Assembly (NCBI RefSeq): GCF_021287135.1
Contig: NZ_JAJTBB010000047.1
Coordinates: forward strand, 1-64,000
Direction: 5' to 3'
Origin: Acidovorax sp.
GTDB lineage: Bacteria; Pseudomonadota; Gammaproteobacteria; Burkholderiales; Burkholderiaceae_C
Length of the DNA: 64,000 bases
Made by a program: the position numbers and the translations under genes. Below the pieces are notes generated by a model. That model saw only the letters and a list, made by a program, of their open reading frames with translations, was not told the origin of the DNA and ran no database searches. This document shows, one piece after another, positions 9,235 to 18,837 of the stretch; positions within the stretch are counted from its first letter, which is position 1; every line of letters begins with the position of its first letter.

Positions 9235-9394
9235 GGGGGCTGCGGGTGGAACGGCCGGCGCATGGGCGCGGGAGGCACGGCGGCAGGAGGCGGCGCTGTT
9301 GCGGTAATGATAGCGGTCACTTTTCGTTACGATGGGCGGTTGCAACGCCGCACGCCGCACGCCGCATCCAACGCAACGCTACGCAAGGTGCTCT

Positions 9395-10999
9395 ATGGAC
9401 ACGGAATCCACGGTCAGTCTTTTTCGCCGCCTGGAGCAGCTCAACGGCATCGGGGCGGCGCTGTCGCGCGAGCGGGACATCGAGCGGCTGCTGGAGAACA
9501 TCCTGGAGGCGGCCAAGACCATCACCGGGGCCGATGGGGGCACGCTCTACAGCGTGACCGAGGACGGCGCGGCGCTCAAGTTCGAGATCGTGCGCACCGA
9601 TTCGCTGGGTATTCGCCTGGGCGGCACCACGGGCCGGCCGATTGATTTTCCGCAGCTGCCGCTGCGCCATGCCGACGGTTCGCCCAACGATTCGCTGGTG
9701 GCGGCGCACGCGGCCCTGCATGACCGCACGGTGAACATTGCCGACGCCTACACGGCGGCGGGGTTCGACTTCTCGGGCACGCGCGCCTTTGATGCGCGCA
9801 CGGGCTACCGCTCGCAGTCGTTCCTGACGGTCCCGATGAAGAACCACGACCGCGAGTTGATCGGGGTGCTGCAGCTCATCAATGCGCGCGACCCGGCGAC
9901 CGGTGCGGTCACGGCGTTCTCCGAGGCCGACCAGAGCCTGGCCGAGTCGCTGGCCTCGCAGGCGGCCATTGCGCTGACCAACCGGCTGCTCATCTCGCAG
10001 CTGGAGCGGCTGTTCGAGTCGTTCGTGAACCTCATCAACCTCGCCATTGACGAAAAGTCGCCGTACACCGGCGGCCATTGCCAGCGCGTGCCGGCCCTCA
10101 CCATGATGCTGGCCGAGGCGGCGGATGCCGCCACCGAAGGGCCGCTGGCGGATTTCAGGATGACCGAGCGCGACCGCTACGAACTGAAGATGGCCGGCCT
10201 GCTGCACGACTGCGGCAAGATCACCACGCCCGTGCACGTGGTGGACAAGGCCACGAAACTGCAGACGATCTACGACCGCATCGGCCTGGTGGACACGCGG
10301 GTTGAAGTGCTCAAGCGCGATGCCGAGCTGGCAGCCCTGCGCCGGCAGCTGGCGCTGCGCCCCGTGGCCGACGCGCAGGGCGAGGCGCAGGCGCTCAAAG
10401 GCTTGCAAGCGGAGCTGGCGGCGCTGGACGCCGACCGCGCGTTTCTGCGCCAGTGCAACACGGGCTCCGAGGCCATGCGGCCCGAAGACCAGCAGCGCGT
10501 GCGCGATATTGCCGTGGGGCGGCAGTGGCGCAATCCGCAGGGCGTGCAGACGGCGTTCCTGACCGCGGAGGAGGTGGAGAACCTGACCATCCGCTCCGGC
10601 ACGCTGACCCAGGCCGAGCGCGACACCATCAACTATCACATCGTCGCCACCATCAAGATGCTGGAGACGCTGCCCTGGCCGCGCCACCTGCGGAACGTGC
10701 CGGAATACGCAGGCGGCCACCACGAGCGCATGGACGGCAAAGGCTACCCGCGCGGCCTCACGCGCGAGCAGATGTCGCTGCAGGCGCGCATGATGGGCAT
10801 TGCCGATATTTTTGAGGCGCTGACGGCCGCGGACCGGCCCTACAAAAGCGGCATGACGCTGTCGCAGGCTCTGGCCATCATGGGCAAGATGCGCGATGGC
10901 GGGCATCTTGATCCGGATCTTTTCGACGTGTTCGTGGCCGAGGGCGTGCACTTGCGCTACGCGCAGGAGTTTTTGGAACCTGCGCAGCGCGATATGTGA
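9395..10999 (+). CDS. GAF / HD-GYP domain phosphodiesterase
   Basis: This is a 534-residue cytoplasmic signalling protein. A GAF domain covers about residues 15-180 (TDSLGIRLGGTTGRPI, then RSQSFLTVPMKNHDRELIGVLQLIN). It is followed by an HD-GYP domain with YTGGHCQRV, the HD pair in LLHDCGKITTPVHVVDK and the family mark HHERMDGKGYPRGL. HD-GYP enzymes hydrolyse cyclic di-GMP. An insert of about 100 residues, rich in charged helices, separates the first HD motif from the GYP part. I start at ATG 9395 because the open frame upstream runs through the divergent GST promoter area. Confidence 0.9.
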   Translation: MDTESTVSLFRRLEQLNGIGAALSRERDIERLLENILEAAKTITGADGGTLYSVTEDGAALKFEIVRTDSLGIRLGGTTGRPIDFPQLPLRHADGSPNDSLVAAHAALHDRTVNIADAYTAAGFDFSGTRAFDARTGYRSQSFLTVPMKNHDRELIGVLQLINARDPATGAVTAFSEADQSLAESLASQAAIALTNRLLISQLERLFESFVNLINLAIDEKSPYTGGHCQRVPALTMMLAEAADAATEGPLADFRMTERDRYELKMAGLLHDCGKITTPVHVVDKATKLQTIYDRIGLVDTRVEVLKRDAELAALRRQLALRPVADAQGEAQALKGLQAELAALDADRAFLRQCNTGSEAMRPEDQQRVRDIAVGRQWRNPQGVQTAFLTAEEVENLTIRSGTLTQAERDTINYHIVATIKMLETLPWPRHLRNVPEYAGGHHERMDGKGYPRGLTREQMSLQARMMGIADIFEALTAADRPYKSGMTLSQALAIMGKMRDGGHLDPDLFDVFVAEGVHLRYAQEFLEPAQRDM

Positions 11000-11000
11000 A

Positions 11001-11070
11001 GGCTGTCAAGTATTTTTGCTATCAAATGCATAGCTGCTTGCGCTTGTCTGTAAAGCCCTAGGCCGTCTTT
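11001..11070 (+). repeat. Dispersed repeat family A, copy 1
   Basis: The core is TTGCTATCAAATGCATAGCTG, then CTTGCGCTTGTCTGTAAAGC and CCTAGGCC. It lies between the convergent HD-GYP and tetR genes and overlaps the last codons of tetR. Confidence 0.8.
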
Positions 11071-11741
11071 TTTGCCTTGATTGTGGGTTGAGGGCTCTTC
11101 GCCTTTGCCGTGAGGGGCAGGGCGCCTGAACACTCTGGCGCATAGGCGCGCAAGAAGGTCGCCACGGCACGGTCGGCCAGGGCTTTGATCTCCTTGGGTG
11201 GCAGGGGGGGCAGGTCTTTGTAGTACCAGCGCAGCTGGATCTCCGCCTGCACCAGCGCGCCAAACTGGAGCGCCGCGACAAAAGGCGCTTCGTGGCGCAG
11301 GTGGCCGTGCTCCATGGCCCGGGTCAAGAAAGCCGCGATCTCGTCCATGCCGCGCTTGGGACCTTCCTCGTAAAACAGCTCGCCCATGTTGGAGTGGCCA
11401 GCCTCGGCCAGCACCATGCGGTGTGTGGCGATCAGGTCTTTGCTGCACATGAACGTGGCCAGCTTTTCGGCAAACCGGCCCAGCACCTCGCGGATGCCAT
11501 GTTGCATGTCGTGCGTTGCCAGCTCGTCAAAGGACGCCTGGATATGCCGCTCGCCCACCATCTGCGTGACGGCCTGGAACAACGCCTCCTTGGAGGGGTA
11601 GTAGCCGTAGATGGTGGACTTGGAGCCGCCAATGCGGCGAACGATTTCGGCCATGGACGCGCGCTCAAACCCGAACTCCAGAAAGACCTGCGAGGCGATT
11701 TCCAGAATGGCCTCGCGGCGTGCCTCCGTGCGAACTTTCAT
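11058..11741 (-). CDS. TetR/AcrR-family repressor of the RND pump
   Basis: This is a 227-residue DNA-binding regulator. The N-terminal helix-turn-helix is classical: ARREAILEIASQVFLEFGFE, then MAEIVRRIGGSKSTIYGYYPSKEALF. The rest is the helical ligand/dimer domain, related to the AefR/AcrR-C group (EAGHSNMGELFYEEGP). The C-terminus is an alanine/lysine tail that runs into repeat A1. It is transcribed divergently from the efflux operon; the promoter and palindromic site in the 170 bp gap make it the likely local repressor, released by a pump substrate. Confidence 0.9.
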   Translation of the reverse strand: MKVRTEARREAILEIASQVFLEFGFERASMAEIVRRIGGSKSTIYGYYPSKEALFQAVTQMVGERHIQASFDELATHDMQHGIREVLGRFAEKLATFMCSKDLIATHRMVLAEAGHSNMGELFYEEGPKRGMDEIAAFLTRAMEHGHLRHEAPFVAALQFGALVQAEIQLRWYYKDLPPLPPKEIKALADRAVATFLRAYAPECSGALPLTAKAKSPQPTIKAKKTA

Positions 11742-11790
11742 GCGTGCTCCTGGGAATGGTTTTTAAGTGTACCGATGAGTCCATTTTTGC

Positions 11791-11820
11791 TTGACAAGCT
11801 GAATGTGTCAAGTTGATAAT
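11791..11820 (+). promoter_or_regulatory. Promoter of the RND efflux operon
   Basis: A perfect -35 TTGACA (11791-11796), 18 bp spacer and -10 GATAAT (11815-11820). The -35 is also one arm of a perfect 7 bp inverted repeat, CTTGACA ... TGTCAAG (11790-11796 and 11806-11812), which may be a second regulator site. Confidence 0.75.
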
Positions 11821-11830
11821 CATCAATACC

Positions 11831-11844
11831 GTACCGTTCGGTAC
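11831..11844. promoter_or_regulatory. Likely TetR operator
   Basis: GTACCGTTCGGTAC, two perfect 6 bp arms around TT, lies just after the -10 box and so over the expected transcription start. A single half-site TGTACCG occurs at about 11769 near the tetR start. Repression by blocking the promoter is inferred. Confidence 0.65.
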
Positions 11845-11911
11845 AGTTAAATGGTGTTTTCAATTTGTCAGGTCGGGCGTGCCAAAGCGCCCAGGCCGAG
11901 GAGCCTTGTTC

Positions 11912-13120
11912 ATGCGCTTGCTTCCTGCTATTCAACGACCCGTGGCCGTGGTGGCCACCGTTTCCGCCCTGGCTCTGGCTGCCTGTGGCGAAGCGCCCCA
12001 GCCCCCGGCCACTGGCGGCGGGGGCACGCCCCAGGTGAGCGTCATCACCGTGCAGCCCCAGCGCGTGCCGCTGAACACCGAGTTGCCGGGCCGCGTGGCC
12101 CCCGCACTGATTGCCGAGGTGCGCCCCCAGATCACCGGGCTGGTGTTGCAGCGCCGCTTCAAGGAAGGCAGCGATGTGAAGGCCGGCGATGTGCTCTACC
12201 AGATCGACCCCGCGACTTACCGCGCCAGTGTGGACAGCGCCAAGGCCGCCCTGGACAAGGCCGATGCCAACCTGGTCACCGTGCGGCTGAAGGCCGGACG
12301 CTTCAAGGAACTGGCCGCCATCAAGGCCGTGAGCCAGCAGGATGCCGACGACGCCGCCGCATCCCTGCAGCAGGCCGAGGCCGAGGTCAGCTCCGCCCGC
12401 GCGGCGCTGCAAACGCAGCGCATCAACCTGGACTACACGCGCATCACCTCGCCCATCAGCGGGCGCATTGGGCGCTCCAGCGTTACTCCGGGCGCGCTGG
12501 TCACGGCCAACCAAGCCGGTGCCATGGCCACGGTGCAGCAGCTCGACCCGATCTATGTGGACGTGACGCAGTCCACCAGCACGCTGCTGGCGCTCAAGCG
12601 CTCGATGGATGCAGGCATGCTCAAAACCGGCACCGCCAAAGTGCGCCTGGTGCTGGAGGATGGCAGCGTGTACGCGCAGCCCGGCAAGCTGCAGTTTTCG
12701 GACGTGACGGTGGACCAGAGCACGGGTGCGGTGACGCTGCGCGCCGAGTTCCCCAACCCCCGCGCCGATTTGTTGCCGGGCATGTATGCCCGCGCCGTGT
12801 TGGAAGAAGGCGTGCTGGAGCAAGCCCTGCTGGTGCCCCAGCCCGCAGTGGCCCGTGACGCGACCGGCAAGCCCTACGTCTTTGTGGTGGATGGTGAAGG
12901 CAAGTTGCAGCAGCGCAGCCTGGTTGCCGACCGCGCCGTGGGTGACCAGTGGCTGGTGACCGACGGCCTGAAAGCGGGTGACACCGTGGTGGTGGAAGGC
13001 CAGCAAAAGGCGCGCGCTGGCCAGCCGGTGCAAGCCCAGCCCTACACCCCGGCAGCCTTCAAAAAGACGGAAGCGGTGCAGAAGATGGCCGCCGCCAGCG
13101 CACCCTCCGGCACCCGTTGA
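11912..13120 (+). CDS. RND efflux periplasmic adaptor (MexA/AcrA type)
   Basis: This is the membrane fusion protein of a tripartite pump, 402 residues. It starts with a lipoprotein signal whose lipobox is LALAACGEAP, so it is anchored to the inner membrane by lipid. The lipoyl/hairpin segments follow (GRVAPALIAEVRPQITGLV, DVLYQIDPATY, the coiled coil with QQDADDAAASLQQAEAEV), then the beta-barrel (GRIGRSSVTPGALV) and a membrane-proximal domain. ATG 11912 is preceded by GAGGAG. The open frame to 11813 runs through the operator and is not coding. First gene of the operon. Confidence 0.94.
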   Translation: MRLLPAIQRPVAVVATVSALALAACGEAPQPPATGGGGTPQVSVITVQPQRVPLNTELPGRVAPALIAEVRPQITGLVLQRRFKEGSDVKAGDVLYQIDPATYRASVDSAKAALDKADANLVTVRLKAGRFKELAAIKAVSQQDADDAAASLQQAEAEVSSARAALQTQRINLDYTRITSPISGRIGRSSVTPGALVTANQAGAMATVQQLDPIYVDVTQSTSTLLALKRSMDAGMLKTGTAKVRLVLEDGSVYAQPGKLQFSDVTVDQSTGAVTLRAEFPNPRADLLPGMYARAVLEEGVLEQALLVPQPAVARDATGKPYVFVVDGEGKLQQRSLVADRAVGDQWLVTDGLKAGDTVVVEGQQKARAGQPVQAQPYTPAAFKKTEAVQKMAAASAPSGTR

Positions 13121-13141
13121 ACACCCTGCAAAGAGAATCCC

Positions 13142-16100
13142 ATGGCCCGTTTTTTCATCGACCGCCCCATCTTTGCGTGGGTGCTCGCCATCATCACGAT
13201 GCTGGCAGGGGTGATGGCAGTGCTGACACTGCCCATTGCCCAATACCCCACCATTGCGCCGCCCGCCATCGCCATCTCGGCCACCTATCCGGGCGCCTCC
13301 TCCAAAACGCTGGAAGACTCTGTCACCCAGGTCATTGAGCAGAAGATGAAGGGGCTGGACAAGCTCTCGTACATCGCCTCCACCAGCGAATCCTCGGGCA
13401 GCGTGACCATTACGCTGACCTTTGAGAACGGCACCGACCCCGACACCGCCCAGGTGCAGGTGCAGAACAAGCTGGCCCTGGCCACGCCACTGCTGCCCCA
13501 AGAGGTGCAGCAGCAGGGCGTGCGCGTGACCAAGTCGGCCAACAACTTCCTGAATGTGCTGGCCTTCGTGTCGGAAGACGGAAAACTCAACGGCGCGGAC
13601 CTGTCCGACTACGTGGCGGCCAACGTGCAGGACCCGATCAGCCGCGTGGAAGGCGTGGGCGACACGACGCTGTTCGGCTCGCAGTACGCGATGCGCATCT
13701 GGCTGGACCCCAGCAAGCTCAACAGCTTCAACCTCACGCCGCTGGACGTGAAGACCGCCATCCAGGCGCAGAATGCGCAGGTCTCTGCAGGGCAGCTCGG
13801 CGGCCTGCCGTCCACCGACGACCAGCAGCTCAATGCCACCATCACGGCGCAAACGCGCATGAAGACGGCCGACGAGTTTGCGGGCATTTTGCTGCGCACC
13901 CAGACCAACGGTGCCGCCGTGCGCCTGAGTGATGTCGCACGCATCGAACTGGGCAGCGAGAGCTACGCCACCGTGGCCCGCTTCAACGGCATGCCCGCTG
14001 CGGGCCTGGCCATCAAGTTGGCCACCGGCGCCAACGCGCTCAATACCGTCAAGGCGGTAGACGCCAAGCTGGCAGAGTTGGGCAAGTTCTTTCCGCAGGG
14101 CATGAAGGTCATCAAGCCGTATGACACCACGCCCTTCGTGCGCATCTCCATCCAGGAAGTGGTGAAGACGCTGCTCGAAGCCGTGGTACTGGTTTTTGTG
14201 GTGATGTACTTGTTCTTGCAGAACTTCCGCGCCACGCTCATTCCCACCATTGCGGTGCCGGTGGTGCTGCTGGGCACGTTTGGTGTGCTGGCGGCGTTTG
14301 GGTATTCGCTCAACACACTGACCATGCTGGCCATGGTGCTGGCCATTGGCTTGCTGGTGGACGACGCCATCGTGGTGGTTGAAAACGTGGAGCGGGTGAT
14401 GAGCGAGGACGGCCTGTCACCGCTGGAGGCCACGCGCAAATCCATGGGCCAGATCACCGGCGCGCTGGTGGGCGTGGCCCTGGTGCTGGCAGCGGTGTTT
14501 GTGCCCATGGCGTTCTTTGGTGGCTCCACGGGCGTCATCTACCGCCAGTTCACCGTCACTATCGTGTCGGCCATGACGCTGTCGGTGCTGGTGGCCATGA
14601 TCCTCACGCCAGCCTTGTGCGCCACGCTGCTCAAGCCCATTCCCAAAGGGCACGGGCTGGCGACCAAAGGGTTTTTTGGCGCCTTCAACCGTGCTTTTGA
14701 CCGCAGCAACCGCGGCTACCAGAGCGTGGTGCAGCGCATGCTCCAGCGCGGTGGGCGGTGGATGGTGGTCTACGTTCTCTTGGGGGTGGTCGTAGGGTTT
14801 GTGTTCACCAAGATTCCCGCGGGCTTCTTGCCCGACGAAGACCAGGGCACCCTGTTTGCCATCGTGCAGCTGCCGCCGGGCACCACGCAACGCAACACCG
14901 AACACGTGCTGGAGCAAGTGCGGCACCATTTTCTGGAAGAGCAAAAGGACGCGGTGGAATCGATCTTCACCGCGGCGGGCTTCAGTTTTGCGGGCAGTGG
15001 GCAGAACACGGGCATCGCCTTCGTCAAGCTAAAGCCCTGGGGCGAACGCACGGCGGCAGGCCTGAACGCCCAGGCTGTGGCCAACAAGGCAATGGGTGCG
15101 CTGTCGCAGATCCGCAATGCCTCGGTGTTTGCATTTGCACCGCCTGCAGTGTCCGAGCTGGGCAATGCCAGTGGGTTTGATCTGATGCTGCAAGACCGCG
15201 CCAATCTGGGCCACGACGCCCTGATGGCTGCGCGCAACCAGCTGCTGGGCGCGCTGATGAAAGAGCCCGGTCTGGTGGCCGTGCGCCCCAACGGCATGGA
15301 AGACGAGCCCGAGTTCCGCCTCGACATTGATGAGCACAAGGCGGGTGCGCTGGGCCTGTCCATGGCCGACATCAACAACACCTTCTCGGTGGCGTGGGGC
15401 AGCAGCTATGTCAACGACTTTCTGGACAAGGGCCGGGTGAAGAAGGTCTTCTTGCAGGCCGATGCGCCGCACCGCATGGTGCCCGAGGACATTGGCAAAT
15501 GGTTTGTGCGCAACAGCAGCGGCACCATGGTTCCGTTCAGCGCGTTCTCCACGTCGGGCTGGATCACCGGCTCGCCCCGCCTGGAGCGCTACAACGGCGT
15601 GGCCTCGGTGGAAATCCAGGGCATGGCGCTGCCGGGCGCTCTGTCCAGCAGCCAGGCACTGGACTTGGTCGAGCGCCACGCGGCCGAGCTGCCTGCCGGC
15701 ATTGGCTTCGAGTGGACGGGCGTGTCGCGCCAGGAGCGCGAGGCGGGCGGCCAGGCCATGCTGCTGTACGCAGTGTCCCTTCTGGTGGTGTTCCTGTGCC
15801 TGGCGGCGCTGTATGAGAGCTGGTCCATACCGTTCTCGGTGCTGCTGGTGGTGCCCCTGGGGGTGCTGGGCACGCTGGCGGGCGCGGTGCTGACGTGGAA
15901 GATGAACGACGTGTACTTCCAGGTCGGGCTGCTCACCACGGTGGGGCTGGCGTCCAAGAACGCCATCCTGATCGTCGAGTTTGCGAAGGACCTCTATGGC
16001 AAGGGCATGCCGCTGGTGGAGGCTGCCGTCACGGCGGCGCGCATGCGGCTGCGGCCCATCCTGATGACATCGCTCGCGTTCATCCTGGGCGTGTTGCCGC

Positions 16101-16303
16101 TGATGCTGAGCAAGGGCGCGGGCGCTGGTGCGCAAAACGCGCTGGGCACGGCCGTGGTGGGCGGCATGGTGTCGGGCACAGTGCTGGCCATTTTCTTCGT
16201 GCCGCTGTTTTTCGTGGTGGTGCAAAAGCTGTTCGGGCGCAAGAAGCACACCCTGGACAGCGCTGCGCCCCTGACTTCACCTGTCTTGCTGGAGGGCCAT
16301 TGA
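13142..16303 (+). CDS. RND efflux inner-membrane pump (AcrB/MexB type)
   Basis: This is a proton-driven hydrophobic/amphiphilic efflux (HAE1) transporter of 1053 residues, the full family length. The start [17 protein letters not shown] is the typical first helix. Twelve membrane segments flank two large periplasmic loops. The proton-relay pair is present in helix 4 ([19 protein letters not shown], two adjacent aspartates), and the second-half motif [17 protein letters not shown] is intact. It starts 21 bp after the adaptor gene and ends 1 bp before the outer-membrane gene, so the three are cotranscribed. The substrate range cannot be read from sequence. Confidence 0.96.
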   Translation: MARFFIDRPIFAWVLAIITMLAGVMAVLTLPIAQYPTIAPPAIAISATYPGASSKTLEDSVTQVIEQKMKGLDKLSYIASTSESSGSVTITLTFENGTDPDTAQVQVQNKLALATPLLPQEVQQQGVRVTKSANNFLNVLAFVSEDGKLNGADLSDYVAANVQDPISRVEGVGDTTLFGSQYAMRIWLDPSKLNSFNLTPLDVKTAIQAQNAQVSAGQLGGLPSTDDQQLNATITAQTRMKTADEFAGILLRTQTNGAAVRLSDVARIELGSESYATVARFNGMPAAGLAIKLATGANALNTVKAVDAKLAELGKFFPQGMKVIKPYDTTPFVRISIQEVVKTLLEAVVLVFVVMYLFLQNFRATLIPTIAVPVVLLGTFGVLAAFGYSLNTLTMLAMVLAIGLLVDDAIVVVENVERVMSEDGLSPLEATRKSMGQITGALVGVALVLAAVFVPMAFFGGSTGVIYRQFTVTIVSAMTLSVLVAMILTPALCATLLKPIPKGHGLATKGFFGAFNRAFDRSNRGYQSVVQRMLQRGGRWMVVYVLLGVVVGFVFTKIPAGFLPDEDQGTLFAIVQLPPGTTQRNTEHVLEQVRHHFLEEQKDAVESIFTAAGFSFAGSGQNTGIAFVKLKPWGERTAAGLNAQAVANKAMGALSQIRNASVFAFAPPAVSELGNASGFDLMLQDRANLGHDALMAARNQLLGALMKEPGLVAVRPNGMEDEPEFRLDIDEHKAGALGLSMADINNTFSVAWGSSYVNDFLDKGRVKKVFLQADAPHRMVPEDIGKWFVRNSSGTMVPFSAFSTSGWITGSPRLERYNGVASVEIQGMALPGALSSSQALDLVERHAAELPAGIGFEWTGVSRQEREAGGQAMLLYAVSLLVVFLCLAALYESWSIPFSVLLVVPLGVLGTLAGAVLTWKMNDVYFQVGLLTTVGLASKNAILIVEFAKDLYGKGMPLVEAAVTAARMRLRPILMTSLAFILGVLPLMLSKGAGAGAQNALGTAVVGGMVSGTVLAIFFVPLFFVVVQKLFGRKKHTLDSAAPLTSPVLLEGH

Positions 16304-16304
16304 G

Positions 16305-17711
16305 ATGCCTCGTTCCCTGACCTTGTCTCTGGTGGCTGCTGCATTGGTGCTGGCGGGCTGCGCCAACCTGGCGCCCGCCTACGAGCGGCCCGCCGCGCCC
16401 GTGCCTGCGGCCTACCCCGATGCGGCGCCTGAAAGCGGTTTGGCGGCCGACATGGATTGGCGCACGTTCTTTGCCGACGCCAAGCTGCGCAGCCTGATCG
16501 AGCTGGCGCTGGCCAACAACCGCGACCTGCGCGTGGCCGTGCTCAACATCGAGCAGGCCCGCGCCCAATACCGCGTGCAGGACGCGCAAACCTTGCCCAC
16601 GGTGAACGCCACGGGCAGCGGCACCGCAGCGCGCACCCCGGCCAGCCTCTCCGGCACGGGTGCGGCCATCACCAGCCACCAGTACAGCGCCAACCTGGGC
16701 GTGAGTGCCTATGAGCTTGACCTGTTTGGCCGTGTGCGCAACCTGAGCGCGCAGGCGCTGGAGCAGTTTCTGGCCACCGAGCAGGCCCGCCGCACCGCGC
16801 AGATCAGCCTGGTGGCTGAGGTGACCACGGCCTACTTGAACTGGGCCGCCGACCTGGAACGCCTGGCCTTGGCACAAGAGACCCTGCGCAGCCAGAGCGA
16901 GTCGTACCGGCTCACGCAGACCCGGGTGGAACTGGGCGCGGCTTCGGCCCTGACGCTGCGCCAGTTGCAAACCAGCGTGGAAAGCGCGCGCGTGGACGTG
17001 GCCCGCTATACCGGCCAGGTCGCACAAGACCGCAACGCCTTGGCGCTGCTGCTGGGCACGCCTGTGCCCGAAGCGCTGGCGCCCGACGCGTTGGGCGATG
17101 CGCTCAATGCGTTGCCCGAACTGCCCGCCGGCGTGCCGTCCGACCTACTGCTGCGCAGGCCCGATCTGCTGCAGTCCGAACACCAGCTCAAGGCTGCCAC
17201 GGCCAATATTGGCGTGGCGCGCGCGGCGTTTTACCCCCGCATCAGCCTCACGGCCGCAGCGGGCAGCAGCAGCGCGGATCTGTCCGGCTTGTTCAAGGCC
17301 GGTTCGGGCAGCTGGAGCTTCATCCCGCAAATCAGCCTGCCCATTTTTGACGGCGGCGCGAACCAGGCCAATCTGGACAGCGCCAGAGCTGCCCAGGGCA
17401 TCGCCGTGGCGCAGTATGAAAAAGCCATCCAGACCGCCTTCCGCGAAGTGGCCGATGCGCTGGCCCAGCGCAGCGCGGTGGGCGACCAGCTGCAGGCGCA
17501 AGGCGCCCTGGTGCAGGCCAGTGGCGAGGTGCTGCAAATGTCGCAGGCCCGGTTTGACCGGGGCGTGGACAGCTACCTCGATGTGCTGGACGCCCAGCGC
17601 TCGTGGTACGCGGCGCGCCAGACCCTCATTGCCACCCGGCTTGCGCGCCTGACCAATGGCGTGACGCTGTACAAGGCGCTGGGCGGGGGGTGGTCGGCTG
17701 CGCAGTCTTGA
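16305..17711 (+). CDS. RND efflux outer-membrane lipoprotein (NodT/OprM type)
   Basis: This is the outer-membrane channel of the pump, 468 residues. The signal peptide ends in the lipobox [10 protein letters not shown], so the mature protein is acylated. Two duplicated TolC-type halves are visible: one with [27 protein letters not shown], the other with [31 protein letters not shown]. The first TGA-to-ATG gap to the pump gene is one base. The end is followed by repeat A2 and the convergent AmpR-like gene. Confidence 0.94.
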   Translation: MPRSLTLSLVAAALVLAGCANLAPAYERPAAPVPAAYPDAAPESGLAADMDWRTFFADAKLRSLIELALANNRDLRVAVLNIEQARAQYRVQDAQTLPTVNATGSGTAARTPASLSGTGAAITSHQYSANLGVSAYELDLFGRVRNLSAQALEQFLATEQARRTAQISLVAEVTTAYLNWAADLERLALAQETLRSQSESYRLTQTRVELGAASALTLRQLQTSVESARVDVARYTGQVAQDRNALALLLGTPVPEALAPDALGDALNALPELPAGVPSDLLLRRPDLLQSEHQLKAATANIGVARAAFYPRISLTAAAGSSSADLSGLFKAGSGSWSFIPQISLPIFDGGANQANLDSARAAQGIAVAQYEKAIQTAFREVADALAQRSAVGDQLQAQGALVQASGEVLQMSQARFDRGVDSYLDVLDAQRSWYAARQTLIATRLARLTNGVTLYKALGGGWSAAQS

Positions 17712-17741
17712 ATGTGAAGCCCTTCCTGGCGCGTGTTTTGG

Positions 17742-17805
17742 AGGTTGCTATATATTTGATAGCTGTTTGCGCTTTATGCATAAGCGCTAGGGCCTAGTTT
17801 GATTT
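17742..17805 (+). repeat. Dispersed repeat family A, copy 2
   Basis: It reads GGTTGCTATATATTTGATAG, CTGTTTGCGCTTTATGCAT, AAGCGCTAGGGCC. It lies between convergent genes, and its right end supplies the stop codon and last residues (KIKSN) of the AmpR-like gene. Confidence 0.8.
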
Positions 17806-18708
17806 AATTTTCTGGACTGAAACCTCAGCCACAGCGTCCGCCGCAAGGGGGATGCTGGCCTGGGCCTGCAGCCATTGCCGGAACGCATGCATGGCCGCCG
17901 TTTCGCTGCGCGACTGCAAGTGCGTCAACCAGTAGGCACCGCGATGCAACTCCAGCGCAAAGGGCTGCACCAGCCGCCCTTGCTGTAGCTCGCGCGTGAA
18001 CATCTTCACCGGCAGCAAGGCCACGCCCGCGCCTTGCGCCGCCGCCTCGGCCAGCGTGAGGGAGGAGTCGAACACCGCGCCGCGCACCACGGGGCAGGGG
18101 GCGCCCGCGGCGTCGAACCACGCCGCCCATTCGTCCGCGCGGTAGCTGCGCAGCAGGGGCTGGCGCGCCAGGTCGGCGGCAGAGCGCAGCCCGTGGGCCA
18201 GCGCCGGCGCGCACACCACGGACAGCGGCGCGTCCATGATGCGTTCGGCATGCGTGCCGTGCCAGGCGCCGTCGCCAAAGCGGATGGCAAAGTCCAGCCC
18301 TTCGCCCGCCATGTCCACGCGGTTGTTGTGCGTGAGCAGGCGCAGGTCCACAAACGGGCAGGCCTGCTGAAAGTCGCGCAGCCGCGGCAGCAGCCAGCCC
18401 ACGGCAAAGGTGCCCACGGCACCCACGGTGAGCACTTCGCGCGGGCGCGTGTCGCCCAGTTGCTCCAGCGCCCGCGCCAGGTTGCCAAACGACTCCACCA
18501 CCACCGGCAGCAGGGCCTGGCCCTCGTCCGTCAGCGCCAGCCCGCGCGGCAGGCGCCGGAACAGGGGCTTGCCCAGGCGGTCTTCCAGCTTGCGGATGTG
18601 CTGGCTCACGGCCGTCTGGGTCACATGCAGCTCCTCGGCCGCGCGGGTCAGGTTGAGGTGGCGGGCCGAGGCCTCGAAGGCGCGCAGGGCGTTGAGCGGC
18701 AGGTGCAT
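17794..18708 (-). CDS. LysR-family regulator, AmpR/GcvA-like
   Basis: This is a 304-residue LysR-type regulator. The N-terminal HTH is LPLNALRAFEASARHLNLTR, AAEELHVTQTAVSQHIRKLE, which is the AmpR/GcvA subgroup signature. The effector domain follows (EVLTVGAVGTFAVGWLLPRL, GEGLDFAIRFGDGAWHG). Divergent placement next to a class A beta-lactamase is the classic ampR-bla arrangement, where AmpR senses cell-wall muropeptides and induces the lactamase. Start ATG 18708 is clear; upstream codons are antisense to the lactamase. The C-terminus ends inside repeat A2, so the tail may have been altered by its insertion. Confidence 0.88.
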   Translation of the reverse strand: MHLPLNALRAFEASARHLNLTRAAEELHVTQTAVSQHIRKLEDRLGKPLFRRLPRGLALTDEGQALLPVVVESFGNLARALEQLGDTRPREVLTVGAVGTFAVGWLLPRLRDFQQACPFVDLRLLTHNNRVDMAGEGLDFAIRFGDGAWHGTHAERIMDAPLSVVCAPALAHGLRSAADLARQPLLRSYRADEWAAWFDAAGAPCPVVRGAVFDSSLTLAEAAAQGAGVALLPVKMFTRELQQGRLVQPFALELHRGAYWLTHLQSRSETAAMHAFRQWLQAQASIPLAADAVAEVSVQKIKSN

Positions 18709-18837
18709 GGCGCGGCGTCGCGAGGGCGTGGTGAGGAATAAGTTTTTCTTGGGGTTGGCGGCAATTATTGTCGATGGTGCGCAGGGCCGGCCCTCGATAT
18801 CGTTCGCGTCTTGTTCTTGTTCCTTTTTAGGTTTCTG
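18709..18837. promoter_or_regulatory. Divergent ampR-like/bla control region
   Basis: This 129 bp gap must hold both promoters. An A+T-rich stretch (AATAAGTTTTTC, GCAATTATTG at 18738-18770) includes the small palindrome CAATTATTG and is the best place for a LysR-type site. I could not identify clear -35/-10 boxes or a full AmpR box. Confidence 0.4.
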
